The position numbers were made by a program, and so were the translations under genes. Shown here piece after piece: positions 14,937-23,147 of a stretch of DNA of 64,000 nt. Position 1 is the stretch's first letter, and the number at the start of each line of letters is the position of its first letter. The DNA is from 14-2 sp963628035 (GTDB lineage: Bacteria; Bacillota; Clostridia; Lachnospirales; Lachnospiraceae), in assembly GCA_963628035.1 (NCBI GenBank), contig CAVGED010000045.1:22046-86045 (forward strand), written 5' to 3'. The notes under the pieces were generated by a model that saw only the letters and a list, made by a program, of their open reading frames with translations, did not search any database and was not told the DNA's origin.

Positions 14937-17636
14937 GTGAAGAAATATGGAGTAAACGAACTGCGCCGGATGTATCTGGAATTTTTTGAGAGCAAGGGAC
15001 ATCTGGCAATGAAGAGCTTTTCACTGGTACCGCATAACGATAATAGCCTGCTCTTAATCAATGCGGGTATGGCTCCCTTAAAGCCATATTTTACCGGACA
15101 GGAGATTCCGCCCAGAAGGCGTGTGACTACCTGCCAGAAATGTATCCGTACCGGAGATATTGAGAACGTAGGTAAGACTGCACGGCACCTTACCTTCTTT
15201 GAGATGCTGGGTAATTTCTCCTTTGGCGATTACTTTAAGCATGAGGCAATCGCCTGGTCCTGGGAGTTCCTGACCCAGGTCATCGGCATGGATCCGGAGC
15301 GTCTGTATCCGTCCATTTACGGTGAGGATGAGGAAGCCTTTGAGATCTGGAATAAGGAGATCGGGGTTCCGGCTGAGAAGATCACACGTTTTTACCGGGA
15401 TGAGAATGGAGAGTGCGATAACTTCTGGGAGCACGGCGCAGGCCCATGCGGTCCCTGCTCTGAGATCTATTATGATCGCGGTGAGAAGTATGGCTGCGGA
15501 AAGCCCGACTGTAAGGTGGGCTGCGACTGTGACCGCTTCATGGAGGTGTGGAACAACGTATTTACCCAGTTTAATGGGGATGGACACGGGAACTATGAGG
15601 AGCTCGCCAACAAGAATATTGATACAGGTATGGGGCTGGAGCGTCTGGCCGTTGTTGTACAGGATGTGGATTCTGTATTTGATATCGATACCATGAAGGC
15701 TATCCGGGACAGAGTCTGCGAGATCGCCGGCGTTACCTACCAGACGGATGCCTTGAATGACGTTTCCATCCGACTGATCACGGATCATATCCGTTCCACA
15801 ACCTTTATGATCTCCGATGGGATCATGCCCTCCAATGAGGGCCGTGGCTATGTGCTGCGCCGTCTTATCCGCCGTGCCGCCAGACATGGAAGGCTCCTTG
15901 GCATTCAGGGACAGTTCCTGGCAAATCTGAGCGAGACGGTGATTGCGGAGAGCAAGGACGGCTATCCGGAGCTCTGGGAGAAGAAGGACTTCATTCTGCG
16001 TGTTCTGTCCCAGGAGGAGGAGAAGTTCAACCGGACCATTGATCAGGGGCTGTCTATTCTTCATGAGATGGAAGAGAAGCTTACCAAGGATGGCGCCAGG
16101 GTGTTGTCCGGCGAGGACGCTTTCAAGCTGTATGATACCTATGGATTCCCGCTGGATCTGACGCAGGAGATTCTGGAGGAAAAGGGTTATACCATTGACG
16201 AGGCCGCCTTTAAGGCCTGCATGGAAGAGCAGCGGAATAAGGCCAGAAATGCCAGAAAAGAGACCAACTACATGGGAGCGGATGCTACGGTATACGATGA
16301 ATTGGATCCCTCCATTACTTCTGTATTTGTGGGCTATGATCATCTGGTTCACCAGTCTAAGATTACTGTTCTGACGGTTGAGACAGCCGATGCGGAAGGC
16401 TCAGACGAAGCAGCGAAGGCCGCCGGACTGGAATTGGCAGAGGCTCTGACGGATGGACAGAGAGGTTCTATCATTGTGGAGGAGACACCCTTCTATGCCA
16501 CCATGGGTGGACAGACGGCGGACACCGGGGTTATCACGATAGGTGAGAGTGTCTTCCAGGTTGAGGATACCGTGAAGCTGCCGGCCGGAAGGATTGCTCA
16601 TGTAGGGACAGTTCTGAAAGGAATGTTTACGGTGGGTGATATCGTTACGTTGTCGGTGGATGCGGAGAAACGCGCACTGATCGGAAGGAACCACAGTGCT
16701 ACGCATCTTCTGCAGAAGGCTCTGCGGGAGGTACTTGGATCTCATGTGGAACAGCACGGATCCTATGTGAATGCGGACAGGCTTCGCTTTGACTTCTCTC
16801 ATTTCGCAGCGATGACGCCGGAGGAGCTTGCCAGAGTAGAGGCGATTGTCAACGAGAAGATTGCAGAGGCACTTCCGGTGGTGACGCAGGAGATGTCCCT
16901 GGATGAAGCAAGGAAGACCGGAGCGATGGCTCTGTTCGGAGAGAAGTATGGAGAGACGGTCCGCGTGGTGCGGATGGGAGACTTCTCCGTGGAACTCTGC
17001 GGCGGTACTCATGTGGCGAATACCAGCTCCATCGGTGCATTTAAGATCATATCAGAGTCCGGGATCGCGGCGGGCGTCCGGCGTATCGAGGCATTGACCT
17101 CCAAGGCAGTGTTTGCGTACTATGACAGACTGGAGGAGGTAGCCAGCGAAGCAGCGAAGCTTCTTAAGACCAATCCTGCAGGACTGGTGGAGAAGATCGA
17201 ACACCTGATGGCAGAGCTGAAGGCTGTTCAGAGTGAGAATGAGTCCTTGAAGAGCAAGGCGGCCAAGGATGCCCTGGGTGACGTGATGGATCAGGTAGTG
17301 GAAGTGAATGGAGTGAAGCTTCTTGCTACCAGTGTGTCCGGAGTAGACATGAATGGGCTTCGGAATCTTGGCGACCAGTTAAAAGAGAAGCTTGGCGAGG
17401 GTGTTATTGTACTGGCTTCCGACTGTGACGGTAAGGTGAATCTGATTGCCATGGCTACTGAGACTGCGCAGAAGCGCGGTGCGCATGCAGGCAATCTCAT
17501 CAAGGCCATTGCGTCTAAGGTCGGCGGTGGCGGCGGCGGACGTCCGAATATGGCGCAGGCCGGAGGCAAGAACCCGGCAGGCATACCGGATGCTGTTGCG
17601 GCGGCCAAGGAAGTGTTGGAAGGACAGATTTCGTAG
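14937..17636 (+). CDS. alaS: Alanine--tRNA ligase
   Basis: Charges tRNA-Ala and edits mischarged Ser/Gly. The start is GTG 14937 after GGAGGA; the first residues MKKYGVNELRRMYLEFF match other AlaS proteins, while longer in-frame extensions do not. Length is 899 residues. Domains: class II catalytic core (GMAPLKPYFTG, RTGDIENVGKTARHLTFFEMLGNFSFGDYFK), editing domain with zinc-site HxxxH (RNHSATHLL) and CGGTH, and a C-terminal C-Ala domain (RPNMAQAGG). No T-box was found upstream. The gene is followed by a repeat/terminator. Confidence 0.98.
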   Translation: MKKYGVNELRRMYLEFFESKGHLAMKSFSLVPHNDNSLLLINAGMAPLKPYFTGQEIPPRRRVTTCQKCIRTGDIENVGKTARHLTFFEMLGNFSFGDYFKHEAIAWSWEFLTQVIGMDPERLYPSIYGEDEEAFEIWNKEIGVPAEKITRFYRDENGECDNFWEHGAGPCGPCSEIYYDRGEKYGCGKPDCKVGCDCDRFMEVWNNVFTQFNGDGHGNYEELANKNIDTGMGLERLAVVVQDVDSVFDIDTMKAIRDRVCEIAGVTYQTDALNDVSIRLITDHIRSTTFMISDGIMPSNEGRGYVLRRLIRRAARHGRLLGIQGQFLANLSETVIAESKDGYPELWEKKDFILRVLSQEEEKFNRTIDQGLSILHEMEEKLTKDGARVLSGEDAFKLYDTYGFPLDLTQEILEEKGYTIDEAAFKACMEEQRNKARNARKETNYMGADATVYDELDPSITSVFVGYDHLVHQSKITVLTVETADAEGSDEAAKAAGLELAEALTDGQRGSIIVEETPFYATMGGQTADTGVITIGESVFQVEDTVKLPAGRIAHVGTVLKGMFTVGDIVTLSVDAEKRALIGRNHSATHLLQKALREVLGSHVEQHGSYVNADRLRFDFSHFAAMTPEELARVEAIVNEKIAEALPVVTQEMSLDEARKTGAMALFGEKYGETVRVVRMGDFSVELCGGTHVANTSSIGAFKIISESGIAAGVRRIEALTSKAVFAYYDRLEEVASEAAKLLKTNPAGLVEKIEHLMAELKAVQSENESLKSKAAKDALGDVMDQVVEVNGVKLLATSVSGVDMNGLRNLGDQLKEKLGEGVIVLASDCDGKVNLIAMATETAQKRGAHAGNLIKAIASKVGGGGGGRPNMAQAGGKNPAGIPDAVAAAKEVLEGQIS

Positions 17637-17640
17637 AATA

Positions 17641-17690
17641 TAACAGTTCAGCCCACAGATTGAGAAGAAGTCTGTGGGCTGTTTGTTCAT
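17641..17690 (+). terminator. alaS terminator built on a TAACAGTTCAGCC-family repeat (copy C)
   Basis: Starts TAACAGTTCAGCCCACAGA and folds back with TCTGTGGGCTG, followed by T-rich GTTTGTTCATT. This copy has gained an uninterrupted 11-bp stem and looks like a working rho-independent terminator, unlike the other copies. Confidence 0.75.
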
Positions 17691-17724
17691 TACAGCTTGT
17701 TCATTACGGCTTGTTCGTTACGGT
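17683..17724. repeat. Three tandem 14-bp repeats
   Basis: TTGTTCATTACAGC, TTGTTCATTACGGC and TTGTTCGTTACGGT follow one another at 17683, 17697 and 17711. They run from the alaS terminator tail into the last codons of the convergent DUF6062 gene, whose stop is at 17718-17720. Confidence 0.85.
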
Positions 17725-18485
17725 TTCTGTTTAAAAACCGGATCCGCTGGGTATCCGCCGGCACATTTCTGCATGCATCGCTGGATGCTGTCAGCGGAGT
17801 TGCCCCAGTCCTTGTCCTTGTTGCGGTAATCGTTCTTATCCACGAACCAGGTTACCTCCTTTTGCAGGCGGTCCAGGTTTTCCTGCATGAGAGAGAAGGT
17901 TGTGGCGTAGAAGTCATGCTTCTCCTTGTCGCTCAGCCGATCCTCGGCACATTCCACCAGGTCGCCGAAGTGGGGGAGGCAGAAGCCTTTACTGTGCTTA
18001 AAAAGCTTCTGGAACTCCGAATCCTTCCGATAGAGGTCAAAGAAGACTTCCAGGTAGCGGTTATAGATGTCCCGGAAATGATTGCAGACATAGCAGGAAT
18101 CTTCTTTCTGCCGGATCCAGGCACCCAGAGATGTCTTCGGGGCAGCTTCCGCGTCCGGGCGTTTCATGCGCTTTAAGAGACCGGACTTCCCCGGCGTGAA
18201 GCCGGAAAGCTCTCTGGCCAGTTCTTTGTTGAATTTCTTCAAATGTGTGCTCAGGATAAGGGCACTCCCCAGACGGTTTCCGTAATCATACATCATTTTA
18301 TAGTGATGACGGCAGAAGCCGGTGTTGTCTGTTTTCTCCCGGATATCGTCCTCCATGTAGGCGGATCCCAGAATAAATGAAATGGCGTGTTGTTCCGCCT
18401 CCCGTTCCAGGTAGCAGAAGGGGCATTCATCCTCTGCCTGGAAGGCCTTGATCAATGGAATCGTTTCAATATGTTCTTTCATCAT
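17718..18485 (-). CDS. DUF6062 family protein, cysteine/histidine-rich
   Basis: Soluble protein of about 255 residues. It carries paired cysteine motifs that look like metal ligands: CPFCYLE near the N-terminus, FCRHHY, CYVCNHF in the middle and FCLPHF. This arrangement fits the DUF6062 proteins of Lachnospiraceae, whose function is unknown. Two adjacent ATGs (complementary to 18483-18485 and 18480-18482) follow AAAGGAACAC; either could be used. It is convergent with alaS, and its 3' end overlaps the 14-bp tandem repeats. It appears to be a single-gene unit. Confidence 0.8.
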   Translation of the reverse strand: MMKEHIETIPLIKAFQAEDECPFCYLEREAEQHAISFILGSAYMEDDIREKTDNTGFCRHHYKMMYDYGNRLGSALILSTHLKKFNKELARELSGFTPGKSGLLKRMKRPDAEAAPKTSLGAWIRQKEDSCYVCNHFRDIYNRYLEVFFDLYRKDSEFQKLFKHSKGFCLPHFGDLVECAEDRLSDKEKHDFYATTFSLMQENLDRLQKEVTWFVDKNDYRNKDKDWGNSADSIQRCMQKCAGGYPADPVFKQKP

Positions 18486-18656
18486 GTGTTCCTTTCCGTG
18501 CAAAATCACCAATCAGACTTTTTCGATCAAGCTCGACGAATCTGTTTGCTGACGTATGTGTGGCTGTAAATAGTAGCGTTTTGTATCAGTATACAGGATT
18601 TTTTGGACTTTGAAAAGAAAAATTGTCCCGACGGCATAAAAATTTGCAGGAAGTAG

Positions 18657-18684
18657 TTGACGAAACGAATTTTTATGTTATAAT
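18657..18684 (+). promoter_or_regulatory. SigA promoter of rpsU
   Basis: TTGACG (18657-18662), 16-base spacer, TATAAT (18679-18684), 78 bases upstream of the rpsU start. It is one of the best promoter matches in the window, as expected for a ribosomal protein gene. Confidence 0.75.
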
Positions 18685-18762
18685 ATTTTCTAGTGCAATA
18701 AAATATTACCCAAACAGTTGGTGTGCACAATACGCAACTGGAGGGAGGTTAGGTGTGAGACT

Positions 18763-18939
18763 ATGTCAAATGTAATCGTTAAAGAAAACGAGACTTTGGA
18801 CAGCGCTTTACGCAGATTTAAAAGAAACTGCGCGAAGGCTGGAATTCAGCAGGAGATTCGGAAGAGAGAGCATTACGAGAAGCCAAGCGTAAGACGCAAG
18901 AAGAAATCCGAAGCCGCAAGAAAACGTAAATATAACTAA
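18763..18939 (+). CDS. rpsU: 30S ribosomal protein S21
   Basis: 58-residue basic protein of the small ribosomal subunit, which helps base-pair mRNA leaders at the anti-Shine-Dalgarno region. The start is ATG 18763; the sequence MSNVIVKENETLDSALRRF matches S21, and the C-terminus is the usual KKKSEAARKRKYN. A longer frame opening at 18718 adds unrelated residues. GAGGGAGG lies about 16 bases upstream of the ATG, with GTGTGAGA nearer. It is flanked by its own promoter and terminator. Confidence 0.97.
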   Translation: MSNVIVKENETLDSALRRFKRNCAKAGIQQEIRKREHYEKPSVRRKKKSEAARKRKYN

Positions 18940-18947
18940 GCAGAAGA

Positions 18948-18979
18948 AGGGCTGTCACGATATATGTGATGGCCTTTTT
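18948..18979 (+). terminator. Rho-independent terminator after rpsU
   Basis: GCTGTCAC (18951-18958) pairs with GTGATGGC (18966-18973), including two G-U pairs, and is followed by a T5 run. Confidence 0.75.
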
Positions 18980-19101
18980 ACTATGAAAGCCCGGTCTCAA
19001 TGCTTATGCATGAAATGCGGAGCAATCCGAGGGCTTTCATATATAGTGGTGTTTACAGAGTAGGCAGGATTGCATGCCACCAACAAAGGAGGAAGACCGG
19101 A

Positions 19102-19788
19102 ATGCATGTAGAAGAATATATCGAAGGCCGCCTGTTTGAACTTAGGGATCCCGGTTACCGGGAGTTTCACAGCAGGCTGATGCCAACCATCGATAAAGAA
19201 ACCATTATCGGTGTGCGGACGCCCCAGCTTCGGAAGCTGGCCAAGGAATTCGGCAGGATGCCGGAGTCGGCGGAGTTTCTTAAGAAGCTGCCCCACCGCT
19301 ACTACGAAGAAAATAATCTGCATGGGTTGCTGATTGAGACGATCCGGGATTATGAGGAGTGTTTGCAGGCTGTCAATGTGTTCCTTCCTTATATTGACAA
19401 CTGGGCTACCTGTGATATGCTGTCGCCGAAGGTGTTTGGCAGGCATCTTGCGGAATTGCTCCCGCAGGTGAAGGCCTGGATTGATTCCGGGAAGACCTAT
19501 ACGGTGCGTTTTGGGATTGGAATGCTGATGCGCTTTTATCTGGATGAGGAATTTTCGGTGGACTATGCCCGGCTGGTAGCGGGGGTTAAGTCCGATGAAT
19601 ATTATGTGAATATGATGGTGGCATGGTATTTTGCCACGGCGTTGGCTAAGCAGTATGAGGAGGTATTGCCATTTCTTAAGCAGCACTGCCTTGCGAAGTG
19701 GACGCATAACAAGACCATCCAGAAGGCAGTGGAGAGCTATCGGATCACCGATGAGCAGAAGGTTTACTTGAAGACATTGCGGGTTTAG
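19102..19788 (+). CDS. DNA alkylation repair protein, AlkD-like
   Basis: 228-residue HEAT-like repeat DNA glycosylase family member. AlkD enzymes excise N3- and N7-alkylpurines without flipping the base. The N-terminal IIGVRTPQLRKLAKEFGRM and the central LPYIDNWATCDMLSPKVFGRH and GKTYTVRFGIGMLMRFYLDE segments are family hallmarks (the Trp/Asp pair in NWATCD lies in the active cleft of AlkD). The start ATG 19102 follows AAAGGAGGA; the frame is open further upstream but without a matching N-terminus. It lies 28 bases before the LCP gene, so the two may be co-transcribed. Confidence 0.93.
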   Translation: MHVEEYIEGRLFELRDPGYREFHSRLMPTIDKETIIGVRTPQLRKLAKEFGRMPESAEFLKKLPHRYYEENNLHGLLIETIRDYEECLQAVNVFLPYIDNWATCDMLSPKVFGRHLAELLPQVKAWIDSGKTYTVRFGIGMLMRFYLDEEFSVDYARLVAGVKSDEYYVNMMVAWYFATALAKQYEEVLPFLKQHCLAKWTHNKTIQKAVESYRITDEQKVYLKTLRV

Positions 19789-19816
19789 GGCGGAGATTGC
19801 TTTAGGAGGAGACACC

Positions 19817-20878
19817 ATGGCAAAGAAGAAAAAGAAGATGTCCAAAAAGAAAAAACGGCAGCTACGGAAAGTGATAACGCTGGCGATATTGATGCTGCTG
19901 ATGATCCTGCTGGCGGGTGTGATGCTTGTAACGCTGTTTGTGCAGGACAAGTATGCCAAGCTTAATAAGATATCCATCATCAGCGGTGATCTGAAATTCA
20001 ACGATCTGGATCCCGGAACCCAGGAGGTTATGAGTAAGTACCGCACCATTGCGTTGTTTGGACTTGATAACCGTTCCAATGGGAATTTTAAGAGCGGAAA
20101 CAGCGACACCATCATTATAGCCAGCATCAATGAAGAGACCGGGGAGATCAAGATGGTCTCCGTCTACCGGGACACATACCTTGATATCGGGAACAATAGC
20201 TTCAACAAGGCCAATGCCGCATACAACAGGGGAGGCCCCAAGCAGGCCATTGAGATGCTGAATAAGAATTTTGACCTGCATATCACCGATTATGTCACTG
20301 TGGACTTCAATGCACTGGTGACTGTCATCGACGAGCTGGGCGGTATCGAGCTGGATATTACCGGCGAAGAGGCGGAATATATGATCGGATATATCGACGA
20401 GATCAACGAGATGACAAGGCATAACAGCGGCTATGTTTCCAAGGGAACACAGACGGTGGACGGTGTACAGGCTACCGCTTATGCAAGGGTGCGCTACACG
20501 GCAGGCTGGGATTACCGACGGACAGAACGTCAGCGGACGGTCATTACCAAGATCTTCGAGAAGGCGAAAAGGGCGGATCTGATGACCTTAAACCGCATTC
20601 TTGACAAGGTGCTGCCGAAGGTGTCCACAAGTCTGGAGCTGTCAGAGCTTCTGTCGCTGGCCGCAGATGCAGGAAAATACAGCATGGGAGACAATGCGGG
20701 ATTCCCATTTGAGAAGGAATCTACAACGGTTGGGAAGCTGACTTACATGGTGGTGGCGGTGGACTTCGAGGCGAATGTGAGGACGCTGCATGAATTCCTG
20801 TTCGCCAACGAGGAATATACGCCCTCCAAGACCGTACAGAAATTGAGTGAGACCATGAAGAATAATACCGGGTATTAA
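19817..20878 (+). CDS. LCP family cell-wall polymer ligase (LytR-CpsA-Psr)
   Basis: Membrane-anchored phosphotransferase that attaches anionic glycopolymers to peptidoglycan. There is a very basic cytoplasmic N-terminus (AKKKKKMSKKKKRQLRK), one transmembrane helix at about residues 20-42, then an extracellular LytR_cpsA_psr domain. Conserved residues visible: Asp/Ser in SDTIIIASI, VSVYRDTYLDI, the Arg pair in WDYRRTERQRTVI, and the AYNRGGPKQAIEMLN loop. Length is 353. It ends 65 bases before a strong terminator. Confidence 0.95.
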   Translation: MAKKKKKMSKKKKRQLRKVITLAILMLLMILLAGVMLVTLFVQDKYAKLNKISIISGDLKFNDLDPGTQEVMSKYRTIALFGLDNRSNGNFKSGNSDTIIIASINEETGEIKMVSVYRDTYLDIGNNSFNKANAAYNRGGPKQAIEMLNKNFDLHITDYVTVDFNALVTVIDELGGIELDITGEEAEYMIGYIDEINEMTRHNSGYVSKGTQTVDGVQATAYARVRYTAGWDYRRTERQRTVITKIFEKAKRADLMTLNRILDKVLPKVSTSLELSELLSLAADAGKYSMGDNAGFPFEKESTTVGKLTYMVVAVDFEANVRTLHEFLFANEEYTPSKTVQKLSETMKNNTGY

Positions 20879-20943
20879 GAAATTGAAAGTCTGCCGCAGC
20901 AGCCGGGTATGGTTTGGTATAATAAATGGAATTGTGTAGGAAG

Positions 20944-20974
20944 AATCGGAAGAGTTACATCTTCCGATTTTTTT
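20944..20974 (+). terminator. Rho-independent terminator after the LCP gene
   Basis: AATCGGAAGA (20944-20953) pairs perfectly with TCTTCCGATT (20960-20969) around a GTTACA loop; a T-run follows to 20974. Confidence 0.9.
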
Positions 20975-21003
20975 GTCATAAATCTCTTCTGACCTCATAT
21001 ATA
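20975..21003 (+). promoter_or_regulatory. SigE-like promoter of the spoIIIA operon
   Basis: GTCATAAA (20975-20982), 13-base gap, CATATATA (20996-21003). This resembles the mother-cell SigE consensus (a GkmATAtT-type -35 and a CATAcA-type -10 about 13-14 bases apart). The operon is SigE-dependent in Bacillus and Clostridia, so the match is expected; start and strength are untested. Confidence 0.55.
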
Positions 21004-21031
21004 TGTTTATGGGACAAGAGAGGGGAAGGAT

Positions 21032-21970
21032 ATGGAAGAGGTATGGAATATTTTTCCACCGCATCTGCGGGAGTTCATCAGCGAATGCTTCCGGCAGCCA
21101 CAGCAGCCGGAGGAGATCCGTATGCGCATTGGGCAGCCGCTCCTTATGGATACAGGCAGCGGTGAACTGTTCTGGGACAAACCTTGCGGAAGGCTGACAA
21201 GATCCATAGAGGGGGCGTACATCGTGTCTGACACGGATATCCGTGAGGTTGTGCTTCACATGAGCAAGTATTCCCTCTATGCCTTTGAGGAGGAGCTTCG
21301 GGCAGGCTTTATGACCATACAGGGCGGACACCGCATCGGCATCGCCGGAAGAGCGGTGTGTGAGGGGGGAAGCATCCGCACCATACGACAGATTTCTTTT
21401 TTAAATATACGTATTGCAGGGGAGAGAAAGGGCTGTGCGGATCCGGTGATTTCCCATATTCGAAGTGGACAATCCGTTTTCAATACACTGATCATATCTC
21501 CGCCGGGGGTTGGCAAGACTACGCTGCTTCGGGATTGCCTTCGACAGTTATCCTTGGGCGACAGCGGCCATCCGGGATTGAAGGTAGGGGTGGTAGATGA
21601 GCGAAGCGAGCTTGCGGCCTGCTATCTGGGACGGCCGCAGAATGATCTTGGCCCACGCACGGATGTGATGGATGCATGCCCGAAGTCGGAAGGAATGCTA
21701 CTTCTTCTGCGATCCATGTCACCACAGGTCATCGGTGTGGACGAGTTGGGAGGAGAAGCGGACTTTGCGGCAGTGGAGTATGCGCTGCACTGCGGCAGCC
21801 GTATCCTTGGAACCATTCATGGGGAGAATCCGGAGGAGATGAGGTTGAAGCCGTATCTGTCCCGGTGGCTCGCCCAGGGATTCTTTGAACGGTATCTGCT
21901 GATACGCAGAAAAGCGCAGAAGGAGCGGGAGATATTGGTGTTTGATGAAAGGCTGGAATTGGTATGCTGA
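21032..21970 (+). CDS. spoIIIAA: Stage III sporulation protein AA (ATPase)
   Basis: Cytoplasmic secretion-type ATPase that powers the SpoIIIA-SpoIIQ channel between mother cell and forespore. Length 312. Walker A PPGVGKTT is at 157-164; the Walker B-type strand VIGVDELGGE follows about 80 residues later, with the VVDERSEL block between them. GGGGAAGGAT precedes the ATG. It is the first of eight consecutive spoIIIA genes and overlaps spoIIIAB by seven bases. Confidence 0.97.
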   Translation: MEEVWNIFPPHLREFISECFRQPQQPEEIRMRIGQPLLMDTGSGELFWDKPCGRLTRSIEGAYIVSDTDIREVVLHMSKYSLYAFEEELRAGFMTIQGGHRIGIAGRAVCEGGSIRTIRQISFLNIRIAGERKGCADPVISHIRSGQSVFNTLIISPPGVGKTTLLRDCLRQLSLGDSGHPGLKVGVVDERSELAACYLGRPQNDLGPRTDVMDACPKSEGMLLLLRSMSPQVIGVDELGGEADFAAVEYALHCGSRILGTIHGENPEEMRLKPYLSRWLAQGFFERYLLIRRKAQKEREILVFDERLELVC

Positions 21971-22482
21971 AGGTGATTGGGGCCGGTTTGATCCTGTTTG
22001 CGGCAACCGTGCTGGGATTTCAACTGAAGCTGCGGGTTGCGGAGCACCTGCGTCAGCTCGTCGGTTTAAAGGAAATGCTACTTATGCTGTCCGGGGAGAT
22101 GAGTTATGGCAGGACGCCGCTGGCGGAGGCTTTTTCCCATATTGCAGAACAGGGCAAGGCACCCTATGACCGCCTGCTTCTTGCTGTCTCTCGGCGTACA
22201 GAGCAGGAGCAGGAACTTGCGTTGTCACAGATCTGGCAGAGCGAAGCAAAGAATCAAAAGGAGTATTTTCTGTTGTCTGACGAAGAATTTCAGCTGCTTC
22301 TTGGGGTTGGGGAGAATTTTGGTTATCTGGATCTCACGATGCAGCTTGGACATATCGCACTGTCCATACAGCAGGTGGAAAACAGGATCGTACTGGCACA
22401 GGGAGAACTTTCGGCCAAGCAGAAGATGTATCAGTATCTCAGTGTGATGTGCGGACTGTTTCTGATCCTGATACTGATCTAG
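21964..22482 (+). CDS. spoIIIAB: Stage III sporulation protein AB
   Basis: 172 residues, related to type II secretion GspF-like proteins. It has an N-terminal hydrophobic helix (VIGAGLILFAATVLGFQLKL), a helical cytoplasmic body (MLLMLSGEMSYGRTPLAEAF), and a C-terminal membrane segment (YLSVMCGLFLILILI). The start overlaps the end of spoIIIAA, indicating translational coupling. Confidence 0.95.
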   Translation: MLKVIGAGLILFAATVLGFQLKLRVAEHLRQLVGLKEMLLMLSGEMSYGRTPLAEAFSHIAEQGKAPYDRLLLAVSRRTEQEQELALSQIWQSEAKNQKEYFLLSDEEFQLLLGVGENFGYLDLTMQLGHIALSIQQVENRIVLAQGELSAKQKMYQYLSVMCGLFLILILI

Positions 22483-22493
22483 CAGGAGGGATT

Positions 22494-22688
22494 ATGAGTA
22501 TAAATCTGATCTTTAAAATAGCAGCGGTTGGTATCCTGGTGACGGTCATTGGCCAGGTGTTAAAGCACAGTGGCCGGGAGGAACACGCTTTTCTTACAAG
22601 CCTGGCGGGACTTCTGATCGTACTGTTCTGGATCGTGCCTTACATCTATGAGTTGTTTGAGACCATCAAAAGCCTGTTTGCGCTGTAG
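22494..22688 (+). CDS. spoIIIAC: Stage III sporulation protein AC
   Basis: 64-residue membrane protein with two hydrophobic helices (FKIAAVGILVTVIGQVLKHS and AFLTSLAGLLIVLFWIVPYI), very similar in size to the 68-residue Bacillus protein. ATG 22494 follows AGGAGG at a good distance. It is a structural part of the mother-cell channel. Confidence 0.95.
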   Translation: MSINLIFKIAAVGILVTVIGQVLKHSGREEHAFLTSLAGLLIVLFWIVPYIYELFETIKSLFAL

Positions 22689-22696
22689 GGGGAGCT

Positions 22697-23083
22697 ATGG
22701 ATATCATTAAGATTGCTATGATCGGGCTGGCAGGGGTTCTCCTGGCTATGCAGGTGAGGGAGGGAAGGAAAGAATATGAGATATACATCACCATGGCCAG
22801 CGGACTGTGTATTTTCTTCTTCCTGATCACCAAGCTGGAGGTGGTCATTGATGCACTGGGCAGGATCCAGGGATATATCAAGATGGATTCCAAATATGTG
22901 GCGATCCAGCTTAAAATGATCGGAATCACCTACGTGGCGGAATTTTCATCCAATCTGTGCAAGGATGCCGGTTACCAGGCGGTGGCAGGACAGATCGAGA
23001 TGTTTGCCAAGCTGTCCATTCTGGTGCTGTCCATGCCGGTACTGCTGGCATTGTTGGAGACCATCAGCCAGTTCTTAAGTTAA
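22697..23083 (+). CDS. spoIIIAD: Stage III sporulation protein AD
   Basis: 128-residue polytopic membrane protein (IAMIGLAGVLLAMQVREGRKEY..., LCIFFFLITKLEVVI, and a final LSILVLSMPVLLALLETI helix). It works with SpoIIIAC and AE in the channel base. Its stop codon TAA (23081-23083) is the first three bases of repeat copy D, so the repeat sits inside the operon between spoIIIAD and spoIIIAE. Confidence 0.95.
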   Translation: MDIIKIAMIGLAGVLLAMQVREGRKEYEIYITMASGLCIFFFLITKLEVVIDALGRIQGYIKMDSKYVAIQLKMIGITYVAEFSSNLCKDAGYQAVAGQIEMFAKLSILVLSMPVLLALLETISQFLS

Positions 23084-23123
23084 CAGTTCAGCCAGAACGA
23101 AGAAGGGCGTGGGTTGAACTGTT
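23081..23123 (+). repeat. TAACAGTTCAGCC-family repeat, copy D
   Basis: TAACAGTTCAGCC (23081-23093), AGAACGAAGAAGGGCGT, then GGGTTGAACTGTT. The arms pair over 12 bases with one G-U. It lies between two genes of the same operon with no T-run, so it is unlikely to end transcription; it might instead affect mRNA stability. Confidence 0.85.
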
Positions 23124-23147
23124 GCAATTTTCGGGATCGGAGGCGAA

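Noticed and set aside
17683..17724. CRISPR array
   Set aside because: Units are contiguous 14-mers without spacers.
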